DNA of 13,499 bases from JAICNR01 sp035687725 (GTDB lineage Bacteria > Gemmatimonadota > Gemmatimonadetes > JACCXV01 > JAHWKZ01): NCBI GenBank assembly GCA_035687725.1, contig DASRVB010000239.1, positions 1-13,499 on the forward strand, read 5' to 3'. Each line of letters opens with the position of its first letter. Within the stretch, counting starts at the first letter, position 1. The notes under the pieces were generated by a model that saw only the letters and a list, made by a program, of their open reading frames with translations, was not told where the DNA came from and did no database searches. The translations under genes were made by a program, and so were the position numbers. Positions 1-7,596 of this stretch are shown here, in pieces.

Positions 1-357
1 CGCGCTCGTGTTCGTCTCCGACATGGAACGTTCCGTGTCCTTCTATCGCGACACGATCGGTCTCCCGCTGCGATTCCAGTCGCCCGGCTGGACGGAGTTC
101 GCTACGGGCGAGGCGACGCTGGCGCTCCACCGGAGCGCAGCTTCCGCGAGGCGGACGGCGACCCCGACGACCTTCCGGCGGGACGCTGCCGCCCCGGCCT
201 GCGAGTTCCGGGCCTCGACACCTTCCATGCGCGAATGGTCGAGCATGGCGTCCCGTGCATCCAGGAGCCGAAGGACGTCTTCGGCGCGCGTCTCGCCCAG
301 TACCTGGATCCGGACGGCCGGGCGATCTCGGTCGGAGAGGAGCGGCGGGTCGTCTAG
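1..357 (+). pseudogene. VOC (glyoxalase/bleomycin-resistance) family protein, 5'-truncated by the window and frameshifted
   Basis: The VOC fold supports metal-dependent lyases, dioxygenases and drug-binding proteins; the substrate here is unknown. The N-terminal half reads from base 2 (ALVFVSDMERSVSFYRDTIG, then WTEFATGEATLALHRS), typical of the first beta-alpha-beta-beta-beta module. The C-terminal half lies in a different frame from about base 148 (EADGDPDDLPAGRCRPGLRV, then EPKDVFGARLAQYLDPDGRA and GEE before TAG at 355-357). The family needs both halves in one frame, so about one base is missing, or two are extra, around 135-150. The real start lies a few residues upstream of the window. 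The stop overlaps the stop of the convergent DUF6986 gene by two bases, leaving no room for a dedicated terminator. It may be a true pseudogene or a sequencing or assembly error. Family assignment is fairly sure; the reason for the break is not. Confidence 0.72.
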
Positions 358-1682
358 CGGCTCCGCCGCGACCGCAGGATCGCCGGGAAGGAGCGGGTCG
401 CGAGCTCCTCCCGCGAGAGTCCGGTGGCAGCGGCCTCAGCCTCGGTGATCGCCCCGCACGCCATTCCCCGCAGGAAGAAGTTGAGGAGCGCCTGTCCCGT
501 GGCCGCGTCGTCGAAGACATCGCCAGTCAGGGTCGCGCGCGCTGCGTGATCGATGAATCGCGAGAGGCGCTCGGTCGCCGCGCCCAGCGCTTCCAGGTAG
601 AAGGCATACACGGCGGCATAGCGGGTGGGGAGCTGGGCCGGGTGGAGGTCCCAACCCTGGTAGTAGCCGTGCCGCAGCGAGTGCCGGACGTGGCGGTAGT
701 GTATGGCCCAGCCCCGGTGGACCGCGGCCCGGTTCTCCGCCTCCTGTGCCGCCGTCAGCCTTCCCCCCTCGGCAGCCCGGTGGGGCGGGGCCGGCATGAC
801 GTTGGTCGCTCCATCCGAAAGCCATACTCCCATGCCCGATAGAGCCACCTGCATCACGTGACGCGCGAAATCACAGGCAGGGTGATCCAGGTCCTGGTGG
901 AACGCGGTGATGCCGAGGGATGCGGTGTAGTCGTAGACGCCGAAATGCGTGGCGGCGCAGCGCCCGCGGCCTGCGGCAACCAGCGTGGGGAGCGGACAGC
1001 TCCCGTCGGGACCTAGGATCGAGGCCGGAGTCTCGACCATGATCTCGAGACGGATCGTTCCCGGCGCGAGGCCGGAGCGCGACTCGATCCCGTCGAGGAG
1101 ATCGGCGAGCGCGGTTACCTGTTCGGGGACGACGACCTTGGGATCGGTGACGAAGAACTGCTCCGGCAGGCACCCGCCGCTCGCGTCGAGCAGGGCGGAG
1201 AAGAATAGGTCGAGCGTCCGCGCGGCGCGCGGCGCGAGCTCGGCGGAAAACGGCTTGACGCGGATTCCAATGAACGGCGGGAGCGTTCCCTCCGCGATGC
1301 CGCGCGCGACTTCCCTGCCGGCCTGCCCGGCGGCAGCGTCCTCTTCGACGTCGGGCCGGTTGCCGAAGCCATCCTCGAAATCGATCCGGAAATCCTCGAC
1401 CGGCTCGGCCTCGAGCTTGGCGACCACGCGCTCTCGCACCGTTTCCGCGAGCTCGGCGTCCAGGCCGATGGCGCTCGCAAATGTCCCGGGATCGGGGGCC
1501 CAAGTCTCGAGCGACCGAATCGCGAGATCTCCGAGCCGCCGCGCGGTGTCCGCACGAAAGAGATCCGCGCCGCCATAGACCGTGTGCACAGGCTGGCGTG
1601 TCGGCGGATCGCCGGGGTGCGCGCGCGCCCACGCGCTATACGCGTCGGTCGCGCGGGAGAGGGAGGTCGAGGGTTCGGGCAT
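354..1682 (-). CDS. DUF6986 family protein (HpcH/HpaI aldolase / citrate lyase-like TIM barrel)
   Basis: 442 residues from ATG at 1682 (MPEPSTSLSR) to TAG at 354-356. The protein resembles the DUF6986 group, distant relatives of citrate lyase beta, malate synthase and HpcH-type aldolases, which make or break C-C bonds next to a carboxylate using a metal. Visible motifs are QPVHTVYGGADLF (residues 30-42), the acidic IDFEDGFG (100-107), IGIRVKPF (138-145), LEIMVETP (212-219), whose Glu fits a metal ligand, and THFGVYDYTAS (245-255). No signal peptide is seen, so it is probably cytoplasmic. It starts 14 bases after the FAD-subunit stop and closes the operon, suggesting it acts on a carbon product linked to the hydroxylase pathway (inference). 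The reading frame stays open far upstream, but those residues are low-complexity and overlap the FAD gene, so I reject them. No clear Shine-Dalgarno is seen. The actual reaction is unknown. Confidence 0.82.
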   Translation of the reverse strand: MPEPSTSLSRATDAYSAWARAHPGDPPTRQPVHTVYGGADLFRADTARRLGDLAIRSLETWAPDPGTFASAIGLDAELAETVRERVVAKLEAEPVEDFRIDFEDGFGNRPDVEEDAAAGQAGREVARGIAEGTLPPFIGIRVKPFSAELAPRAARTLDLFFSALLDASGGCLPEQFFVTDPKVVVPEQVTALADLLDGIESRSGLAPGTIRLEIMVETPASILGPDGSCPLPTLVAAGRGRCAATHFGVYDYTASLGITAFHQDLDHPACDFARHVMQVALSGMGVWLSDGATNVMPAPPHRAAEGGRLTAAQEAENRAAVHRGWAIHYRHVRHSLRHGYYQGWDLHPAQLPTRYAAVYAFYLEALGAATERLSRFIDHAARATLTGDVFDDAATGQALLNFFLRGMACGAITEAEAAATGLSREELATRSFPAILRSRRSR

Positions 1683-1696
1683 CGGCCGCGCGAACC

Positions 1697-2536
1697 CTAG
1701 CCGGCGCGCTCCGTCGCCTGCCGCACCGCGTCGAAGAGGACGCGGCCGAGGACGCGCAGGCGATACGTCGCGGTCGAGCGGATGTCGTCGATCGGCGAGA
1801 CGTCCGCGCGGAGCGCGGCGTCGAAGTCCTCCGGCGCATCCGGCGTCCCGTTCTCGTCGAGCAGCCGCTCGACCGTGGTGCAGCGCCGGACCGTCGGCGC
1901 GACGCTCGCCGCCACGACCCGCCAGCCCGCCGCCGAGCGAGTCACGGCGAGACCGACCTTGGCGATCGCCTGCGCCCTGCGCGGCCCGACCTTGACGAAG
2001 CGCTCGAGAGATCGCGGCATGCGAGGAATCCGGATCGCGACGACGAGCTCGTCGTGCCTGCGCGCCCCCTCCCGATACCCCGTGTAATAGCGATCCAGCG
2101 GAACCTCGCGCGTTCCCGCGCTGGAGGCGAGGACGACGACGGCGTCGCACGCCATGAGAACGGGTACGCCGTCGGCCGCCGGCGAGCCGTTGACGATGTT
2201 CCCCGCCCACGTCCCGCGAGACTGGATCTGGATCGCGCCCACCTGCCGGGCGGACGCGACGAGGATCGGGAATTCGTCGTTCGCGCGCCGATCGACGATC
2301 ACGTCCCAGTAGCTCGCCAGCGCGCCCAGCTCGAGCGCCTCGTCCGACCAGCGGATGCCGCGAAGCTCGCCCAGCGCGGTGACATCGAGGTACTCGCCAT
2401 CCCGCGCCTCTTGCCGGACCGGCCAGTGAACCATCACGTCGGTGCCCCCAGCGAGAGGAACGAGAGGCAGATCGGCCGGGCGCTCGCCGAGGAGCTCGAG
2501 GGCGTCGTCCAGATCTGCCGGCCGGACGGCCTTCAC
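1697..2536 (-). CDS. Xanthine dehydrogenase family, FAD-binding (medium) subunit
   Basis: 279 residues, the usual size for a stand-alone CoxM/XdhB/HcrB-type FAD subunit. It takes electrons from the [2Fe-2S] clusters of the small subunit and passes them to NAD+ or another acceptor. The FAD fingerprints are PLAGGTDVMVHW (27-38) and, around 104-121, QIQSRGTWAGNIVNGSPAAD, which binds the pyrophosphate and ribityl part. The C-terminal domain carries VGPRRAQAIAKV (183-194) and DDIRSTATYRLRVLGR (250-265), both typical. The extra 4Fe-4S loop of 4-hydroxybenzoyl-CoA reductase beta subunits is absent. GTG at 2536 is chosen because it overlaps the small-subunit TGA (GTGA), is preceded by GGAG seven bases upstream, and starts the protein exactly where the family begins (VKAVRPADLDDALELL). 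Function is confident; substrate is set by the large subunit. Confidence 0.92.
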   Translation of the reverse strand: MKAVRPADLDDALELLGERPADLPLVPLAGGTDVMVHWPVRQEARDGEYLDVTALGELRGIRWSDEALELGALASYWDVIVDRRANDEFPILVASARQVGAIQIQSRGTWAGNIVNGSPAADGVPVLMACDAVVVLASSAGTREVPLDRYYTGYREGARRHDELVVAIRIPRMPRSLERFVKVGPRRAQAIAKVGLAVTRSAAGWRVVAASVAPTVRRCTTVERLLDENGTPDAPEDFDAALRADVSPIDDIRSTATYRLRVLGRVLFDAVRQATERAG

Positions 2537-3027
2537 GCGATCGCTCCGGAAGGGCCTGCGTTCCCAGGGCCACTGTTCATCGCCGCCTCGATCCCCTCGA
2601 CGATCCCGTCGTAACCAGTGCACCGGCAAAGATTTCCGGCCATCAGCTCGCGTATGGTGTGAGTTTTGAGGAGGGCCGGGTTCTCCAGGATCCAGAGGGC
2701 GGTCATGACGACCCCGGGGGTGCAGGCCCCACACTGGGTCGCGCCGGCCGAGCGGAGCTCCATCACCCGGTCGGGATCGACGGACTCGATCGTGCGCACC
2801 TCGCGCCCCTCGACCTGGAAGGCGGGAACGAGGCACGAGTCGGCGGGAAGGCCGTCCAGCCATACCGTGCACGCGCCGCACTCCCCCTCGCCGCACCCTT
2901 CCTTGGTGCCGGTCATGCCGAGGTCGTAGCGCAGAAGGTCGAGGAGCCGGGCGGACGGATCGACCGCAACCGACACGGGCCCGCCGTTCAGCGTGAACGA
3001 GAGCGAGACCTCAGGCGATTCGCGCAC
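2533..3027 (-). CDS. Xanthine dehydrogenase family, [2Fe-2S] small subunit
   Basis: 164 residues, normal for CoxS/XdhC-type iron-sulfur subunits. The N-terminal plant-ferredoxin-like domain holds one cluster (Cys45, Cys50, Cys53 in EGCGEGECGACTVWLDG, and Cys65). The C-terminal helical domain holds the second (Cys99 and Cys102 in GATQCGACTPG; Cys134 and Cys136 in GNLCRCTGY). All eight ligands are present. It relays electrons from the molybdenum centre to FAD. I chose GTG at 3027 because GAGGGGG lies six bases upstream; it overlaps the large-subunit stop by 17 bases. An in-frame GTG at 3048 would add seven residues but has no useful Shine-Dalgarno. The stop overlaps the medium-subunit start by four bases, suggesting coupled translation. 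Confidence 0.93.
   Translation of the reverse strand: MRESPEVSLSFTLNGGPVSVAVDPSARLLDLLRYDLGMTGTKEGCGEGECGACTVWLDGLPADSCLVPAFQVEGREVRTIESVDPDRVMELRSAGATQCGACTPGVVMTALWILENPALLKTHTIRELMAGNLCRCTGYDGIVEGIEAAMNSGPGNAGPSGAIA
2544..2547 (-). promoter_or_regulatory. Shine-Dalgarno GGAG deciding the FAD-subunit start
   Basis: GGAG on the minus strand, seven bases before the GTG at 2536. It supports GTG 2536 over the much longer upstream frame and lies inside the end of the small-subunit gene. Confidence 0.65.
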
Positions 3028-5293
3028 GCCGGGCCCCCTCGTCCTCACGCCCGGCCCCGTCGCCCTCCAGGAGCGCCATGAGACGCTCGGGCGTCAGCGG
3101 GATCTCGCGCGGATCCGCGCCGACCGCGCGCGCGATCGCGTTGACGACCGCGGGCGCGGACCCATCGATGGGGAGCTCGCCGAGGCCCTTGGCGCCCAGC
3201 GGACCGCCGGGCCAGGGCGTCTCCACGAAATGGACGCGCAGTGCGGGAAGGTCATCGGAGGTGGGGATGATGTAGTTGGTGAGCTGCGCGTTCACCATCG
3301 CGCCGTCCTTCCAGCGGCAATCCTCCATGAGCGCCCAGCCGATGCCCTGCGCTACGCCTCCCTGCACCTGGCCGCGGGCGAGCGTCTGGTTGAGCACGGT
3401 CCCGACGTCCTGGACCGCGACGAAGTCGATCACGCGGGCCCCGTACGTCCGCAGGTCCACCTCCACCTCCGCGACGTACGCCGCCCAGCCGAACGCGGCG
3501 TACGCGTCGCCCGTGTAGGTCTGATCGTCCCAGCGCACTCCGGATGGAGGCGCGTAGCGGGCGTCGCCGACGATCTCCGCGCCCGGCCGATCGGCGTGCC
3601 ACGCGACGAGCGCTTCCGTGAACGAGTCGCCGCGCGCGTCCGTGCCGAGCCCGAGCTTCGCGCGCAGGTCGTCGCACGCCTCCTCGACGAGCCGGCCGAC
3701 GACCATCGCGGTGCGCGAGGCGACCGTCGGTCCCGAGTTCGGCACGCGGCCTGTATCCGCCTCCGCGATCGTGATCCGCGAGGGATCGAGACCGAGCCGC
3801 GCGGCCGCGATCTGGGTGAATACCGTGAGCGTCCCCTGGCCCATCTCGATGTTCGCGCTCCGCACCTCGACCCGGCCGTCCGGCAAGCCCGCCACGTCGA
3901 GCCGCGAATCCAGCATCACCTCGCCGCTGCCGGTGAACCCGGCGCCGTGGTGGAAGCAGGCCACCCCCATGCCGCGCCGGATCCAGGGATCCGAGCGTGC
4001 GAGGCGTTCGTGCGCGACCGCCTTCTCGCGCCACGACGAGATCTCGACGGCGCGATCGAGGAGCGCAACGCGGTCGACGCCGTCCGCGATCACCTGCCCC
4101 GTGGCGGTCGAGTCGCCCTCGGCGATCAGGTTCCGCCGCCGGAACTCGAGGGGATCCATCCCGATCGCCGCCGCGACGACGTCCATGTGGCGCTCGTTGG
4201 CGAAATGGGTCTGCGGCGCGCCGAAGCCGCGGAAGGCGCCGTGCGGCGGGCTGTTCGTCAGGACCGCGCGCCCGACGATCCGGGCGGCGTCGCAACGATA
4301 CGGGCCGGCCGCGTGGATGACGCCGCGCGACAGGACGACGGGGGAGAGGGTCACGTACGCGCCGCCGTCCATGCGCACGTCGATGTCCTGTGCGACCAGT
4401 CGCCCGTCGGCGTCCACGCCCGTTCGGTGGCGGACGATCGAGGGATGCCGCTTCGTCGTCGCCTCCATGTCTTCGCCCCGGTCGTATACGATCTTGACCG
4501 GCCGGCCGGCCTTGAGCGCGAGGAGCGCCGCGTGGAGGGCGATCATCGAGGGGTACTCCTCCTTGCCGCCGAAGCCGCCGCCGGTCGGCGCCTGGACGAT
4601 CCGCACACCGTCGGCGTCACGGCCGAGCGCGCGCAGCGCCGCCTTGTGCACGTAGTAGGGACACTGGAGGCTCCCCTTGATGAAAACGGTCCCCTCGTCC
4701 TCCCACGCCAGCATTCCCTGTGTCTCGATGTAGACGTGCTCCTGCGCGCCCGTGCGGTACTCGCCCTCGACGATGCGTGAGGCGCTTGCGAGCGCCGCCT
4801 CCACGTCCCCTTTCCGGATCTCGATCCGCTTCATGACGTTGTCGTCGCCGCGCTGGAGCTGCTCCGGCCGCGGCGGCGCGGCGAAGTCGAGGTACGGCTC
4901 CTCCGGATCGACGATGACCTCCACGGCACGGACTGCGCGGCGGACGGCGTCGCGGGACGGATGGCCGAGCAGCACGACCGGTTCGTGCACGTGGCGCACG
5001 CGGTCGGCCGCCAGCACCGGCTGGTCGGGCTCGATGAGAGCCACCTCGTTGGCGCCGGGCACGTCGCGATGGTCGACGACGACGAACTGCGACCAGTCGA
5101 TCGCGGGATCGAAGCGGATCTCGCGGATCCGGCCGCGGGGCGCCTTACTTCGCACCGTCATGCCCCATAGCGCTTCGACCGGCAGGTCGTCGACGTAACG
5201 CTCGGTCCCCGTCAGCTTCGCGATCCCCTCGATGCGCTCCATGGGGCCAAGTTGCGAAGGAGGCGCTACGGGCTGCAAGGCGCGGGGGGTCAC
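3011..5293 (-). CDS. Xanthine dehydrogenase family, molybdopterin-binding large subunit
   Basis: About 760 residues, the usual length. The N-terminal a/b hammerhead domain (AKLTGTERYVDDLPVEALWG) is followed by the molybdopterin-cytosine-dinucleotide domains. Motifs in order: QAPTGGGFGGKEEYPS, ending the first Mo-site loop; RHPSIVRHRTG; AFRGFGAPQ; NIEMGQGTLTVFTQIAA; and GGPLGAKGLGELP with the catalytic Glu. By recalled alignment with bovine XDH, Glu245 matches Glu802, Arg323 matches Arg880 and Glu706 matches Glu1261, the set used to bind and deprotonate purines; I could not run this alignment. That favours xanthine or hypoxanthine over CO or aldehydes. GTG at 5293 overlaps the preceding patatin TGA and keeps the conserved LGPMERIEG stretch internal; ATG at 5242 would give 743 residues. 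Neither has a visible Shine-Dalgarno. No XdhC/MocA maturation gene is in the window. Confidence 0.9.
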   Translation of the reverse strand: MTPRALQPVAPPSQLGPMERIEGIAKLTGTERYVDDLPVEALWGMTVRSKAPRGRIREIRFDPAIDWSQFVVVDHRDVPGANEVALIEPDQPVLAADRVRHVHEPVVLLGHPSRDAVRRAVRAVEVIVDPEEPYLDFAAPPRPEQLQRGDDNVMKRIEIRKGDVEAALASASRIVEGEYRTGAQEHVYIETQGMLAWEDEGTVFIKGSLQCPYYVHKAALRALGRDADGVRIVQAPTGGGFGGKEEYPSMIALHAALLALKAGRPVKIVYDRGEDMEATTKRHPSIVRHRTGVDADGRLVAQDIDVRMDGGAYVTLSPVVLSRGVIHAAGPYRCDAARIVGRAVLTNSPPHGAFRGFGAPQTHFANERHMDVVAAAIGMDPLEFRRRNLIAEGDSTATGQVIADGVDRVALLDRAVEISSWREKAVAHERLARSDPWIRRGMGVACFHHGAGFTGSGEVMLDSRLDVAGLPDGRVEVRSANIEMGQGTLTVFTQIAAARLGLDPSRITIAEADTGRVPNSGPTVASRTAMVVGRLVEEACDDLRAKLGLGTDARGDSFTEALVAWHADRPGAEIVGDARYAPPSGVRWDDQTYTGDAYAAFGWAAYVAEVEVDLRTYGARVIDFVAVQDVGTVLNQTLARGQVQGGVAQGIGWALMEDCRWKDGAMVNAQLTNYIIPTSDDLPALRVHFVETPWPGGPLGAKGLGELPIDGSAPAVVNAIARAVGADPREIPLTPERLMALLEGDGAGREDEGARRARIA
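3034..3040 (-). promoter_or_regulatory. Shine-Dalgarno-like GAGGGGG before the small-subunit GTG
   Basis: GAGGGGG on the minus strand, six bases before GTG 3027. This favours 3027 over the in-frame GTG at 3048 as the start of the [2Fe-2S] subunit. Confidence 0.55.
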
Positions 5294-7596
5294 GGATAGC
5301 GGCCGAGCGAAACGGTGATGCGCCCGTCCGCCTCGTCGGCGCGGGACCACGCCAGGAATAGCGGCCCGAAGAGGGTCTCCGCGCCGACCGCCAACGTGAC
5401 CGACGGCCGGAGATCGATCTCCTCGTCGTCGGAACGATCCCAGGCGTCACCGGCCTCGATCCAACCTCCCGCGACGACGGCCCGGAGCGCCGGCGGGATC
5501 TCGGCGATCCTGCGGAGCAACCCGACGCGGCCGACGGCGAACGCCTCGCCGCGCAACTCGCCTTCGCCGAACCCCGACAACGAGGCGAAGCCGCCCAGCA
5601 GGAACTCCTCCCGCACGGGGAGGTCCTCGGCGGATGCCGACGCTCCGCTGGCCATGGATGCGAATGCGGTTTGCGGGCCGCGGCTGCCGTAGACCCGGCC
5701 CTCCAGCGACCAGCGAGTCCACGACCGATCCGCCCCCAGCTCCTCGCGGGAAGATCGTATCTCGACACTCGCCAGCGTCCCCCGACGCGGCAGGTTGACC
5801 GAGTCGAGCCGGTCGATGACGTACGCGGCGCGAATCTCCGCCACGTCGTCCGCCTCTTCGGGAAAGAGGGTGGGCCCCTCCTCGAGCGCTGAATCGGTCG
5901 CTGGATCGAGTTCGGACGTAGCACGTCCCCATGCGATGCCCGCGCGGAGCTCCGTGGAGAGTCCGATCGAGCGTCCGAAGTCGACGGAGCCGACCAACCT
6001 CCGAGTCTCGTACTCGGTGACCGAGCGGCCTGCCGAAAAGACCGGACGCTGCGTTTCGGTCGCCAGCGCCGAGGGCTCCACGAACCACCGCCCAGCGAAG
6101 TCGAGCGGCTGGCGGAGCGCGGTCTCCACCCCGGCGATCGTTCCCACATGAAAGTCGGTGCGCCATTCCGCGGCTCGTCTGCCGATCCGGGTCCTCACGT
6201 AGGCGGCGTGCGCCGTAAATGCCAGCCGAGCCGGCGGCTCCCCCGCCGAGTCGGTCGCGAGGTCGACGCCGAGGCGCAGGACGTGCGGGCCGCGGGGCTT
6301 CGCGTGCGCCTCGATCGTGAGCGCGGGAGGGGAGCTAGCGGCCGAAAGATCGTACCCCGCGCGCTCGAACTCCCCGATCGCGTAGACGTCCCGCGCCGCG
6401 CGCTCGGCGAGCTCGGGGTCGAACGCGCTCAGGATCTCGGGATCGATCCGGTCGCGGACGAGCCGCTCGTCGACCCAGTCGGGCGCCTCGATCATGAGGC
6501 CGCCGGGACGCGTGGGAAGGTCGCGGCGCTTCTGGAGTACCGCGGAGCGGTGGCTTCGGTACGCGGTCTCCGACACCGACCACTCCGACAGCGCACCCGC
6601 GCTGTCCCGCGCGACCGTCGCCCCCTTGGCGATGATCGAATCGGCGTCCCGGAAGTCGAAGATCCCCACGTCCTCGAACCCGATGTCGAGCGCGGCGTCG
6701 GCGCTCGCCAGCTCGCGCTCGAGGTCCTGGCGCCCGAGGAGCGTGACGACCTGCTCGGAGATTCCCAGCACGGTTCGCAGCCGGTCGCGCTCGAGGAGCG
6801 GAGGGCTCGCGTCGACCGCGATGACGACGTCGGCACCCATCTCGCGGGCGAGCTCCACGGGCATGTTGTCGACGAGGCCGCCGTCCACGAGGATCCGCCC
6901 CTCCCGCTCGACCGGCGAGAACACGACGGGGATCGCCATGCTCGCCCGCATGGCCTCGACGAGGTCTCCGCTGTCCAGCACCACCCGCTCGCCCGTCTCG
7001 ATGTCGGTGGCCACCGCCGCGAAGGGGATCGGCAATCGCCTGAAGTCTTCGACGGTGGCGACCGGGAGACTGTGGCGGCGGAGAAGAAGGCCCATGTCCT
7101 GACCGGCGATCAACCCGCTGGGAAGCGCCAGCCCGTTCCTCGTGATCCCGATCTCGAGCTCGACCGGATAGCGTCGCTCCTCCGCTCGGCGGTGGAACGC
7201 GAGCGACGATCTCGGCGGCGTGTCGGAGAGCAAGAGCTCCCAGTCGATCTCGGCGACCAGCGCGCGAAGGCTGTCGCTGGGGAGTCCCGACGCGTAGAGC
7301 CCCCCCACGATCGCGCCCATGCTGGTGCCCGCGATCAGGTCCACCGGAACCCGCAGCTCCTCGAGGACCTCGAGCACCCCCACGTGCGCCAGGCCGCGCG
7401 CGCCGCCTCCCGACAGGACGAGCCCGATCGTGGGCCGGGTACCCGGTGCGGCTTTCTGGCGGACCGGCCGTACCTCGGACTCCTGGCTCACCGCCGCGAT
7501 CGTGGCCGCCGCCTCGACGCATTCTGGCGCCAGGATGAACGATGCGATTCCGGCAATCAGAAGAAGTCGCGGCATTCGCAAGGGAATTGCCCTCAC
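5290..7596 (-). CDS. Patatin-like phospholipase with C-terminal Omp85-type beta-barrel (type Vd/PlpD-like), copy 1
   Basis: About 768 residues from GTG at 7596. A signal peptide is clear: basic start, hydrophobic LLLIAGIASFILA, then small residues near 27-34. The patatin domain (about 55-330) has the oxyanion-hole GGGARG (63-68), the nucleophile elbow GTSMG with Ser92, and DGGLVDN with catalytic Asp238, so a Ser-Asp lipid acyl hydrolase is expected. A POTRA-like segment (about 366-436) and an Omp85 barrel (about 437-768) follow, with EEFLLGGFASLSGFGEGEL carrying the LSGF motif of PlpD-type proteins. This order matches type Vd autotransporters, which place the lipase outside the outer membrane. 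GTG at 7596 overlaps the stop of copy 2; an in-frame ATG at 7575 gives 761 residues and still a leader. The chain ends in GRYP rather than the usual terminal Phe or Trp. Confidence 0.88.
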   Translation of the reverse strand: MRAIPLRMPRLLLIAGIASFILAPECVEAAATIAAVSQESEVRPVRQKAAPGTRPTIGLVLSGGGARGLAHVGVLEVLEELRVPVDLIAGTSMGAIVGGLYASGLPSDSLRALVAEIDWELLLSDTPPRSSLAFHRRAEERRYPVELEIGITRNGLALPSGLIAGQDMGLLLRRHSLPVATVEDFRRLPIPFAAVATDIETGERVVLDSGDLVEAMRASMAIPVVFSPVEREGRILVDGGLVDNMPVELAREMGADVVIAVDASPPLLERDRLRTVLGISEQVVTLLGRQDLERELASADAALDIGFEDVGIFDFRDADSIIAKGATVARDSAGALSEWSVSETAYRSHRSAVLQKRRDLPTRPGGLMIEAPDWVDERLVRDRIDPEILSAFDPELAERAARDVYAIGEFERAGYDLSAASSPPALTIEAHAKPRGPHVLRLGVDLATDSAGEPPARLAFTAHAAYVRTRIGRRAAEWRTDFHVGTIAGVETALRQPLDFAGRWFVEPSALATETQRPVFSAGRSVTEYETRRLVGSVDFGRSIGLSTELRAGIAWGRATSELDPATDSALEEGPTLFPEEADDVAEIRAAYVIDRLDSVNLPRRGTLASVEIRSSREELGADRSWTRWSLEGRVYGSRGPQTAFASMASGASASAEDLPVREEFLLGGFASLSGFGEGELRGEAFAVGRVGLLRRIAEIPPALRAVVAGGWIEAGDAWDRSDDEEIDLRPSVTLAVGAETLFGPLFLAWSRADEADGRITVSLGRYP
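7313..7407. repeat. 95-base exact direct repeat, copy A (inside patatin copy 1)
   Basis: Bases 7313-7407 match 9601-9695 without a single difference. The tract codes for about residues 64-95 of copy 1, from the oxyanion-hole glycines to just past the nucleophile Ser92. Similarity stays high on both sides (about 7262-7437) and then drops to the diverged level of the rest of the genes. Confidence 0.95.

Noticed and set aside
340..370. Possible bidirectional terminator between the VOC and DUF6986 genes
   Set aside because: The stop codons overlap and I see no strong stem-loop followed by a T-run on either strand here.
2993..4780. Long plus-strand open frame (595 codons) opposite the xanthine dehydrogenase large subunit
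   Set aside because: Its translation is dominated by Arg, Asp, His and Pro runs with no recognisable domain, as expected from the antisense of a GC-rich gene; the minus strand has clear family motifs throughout.
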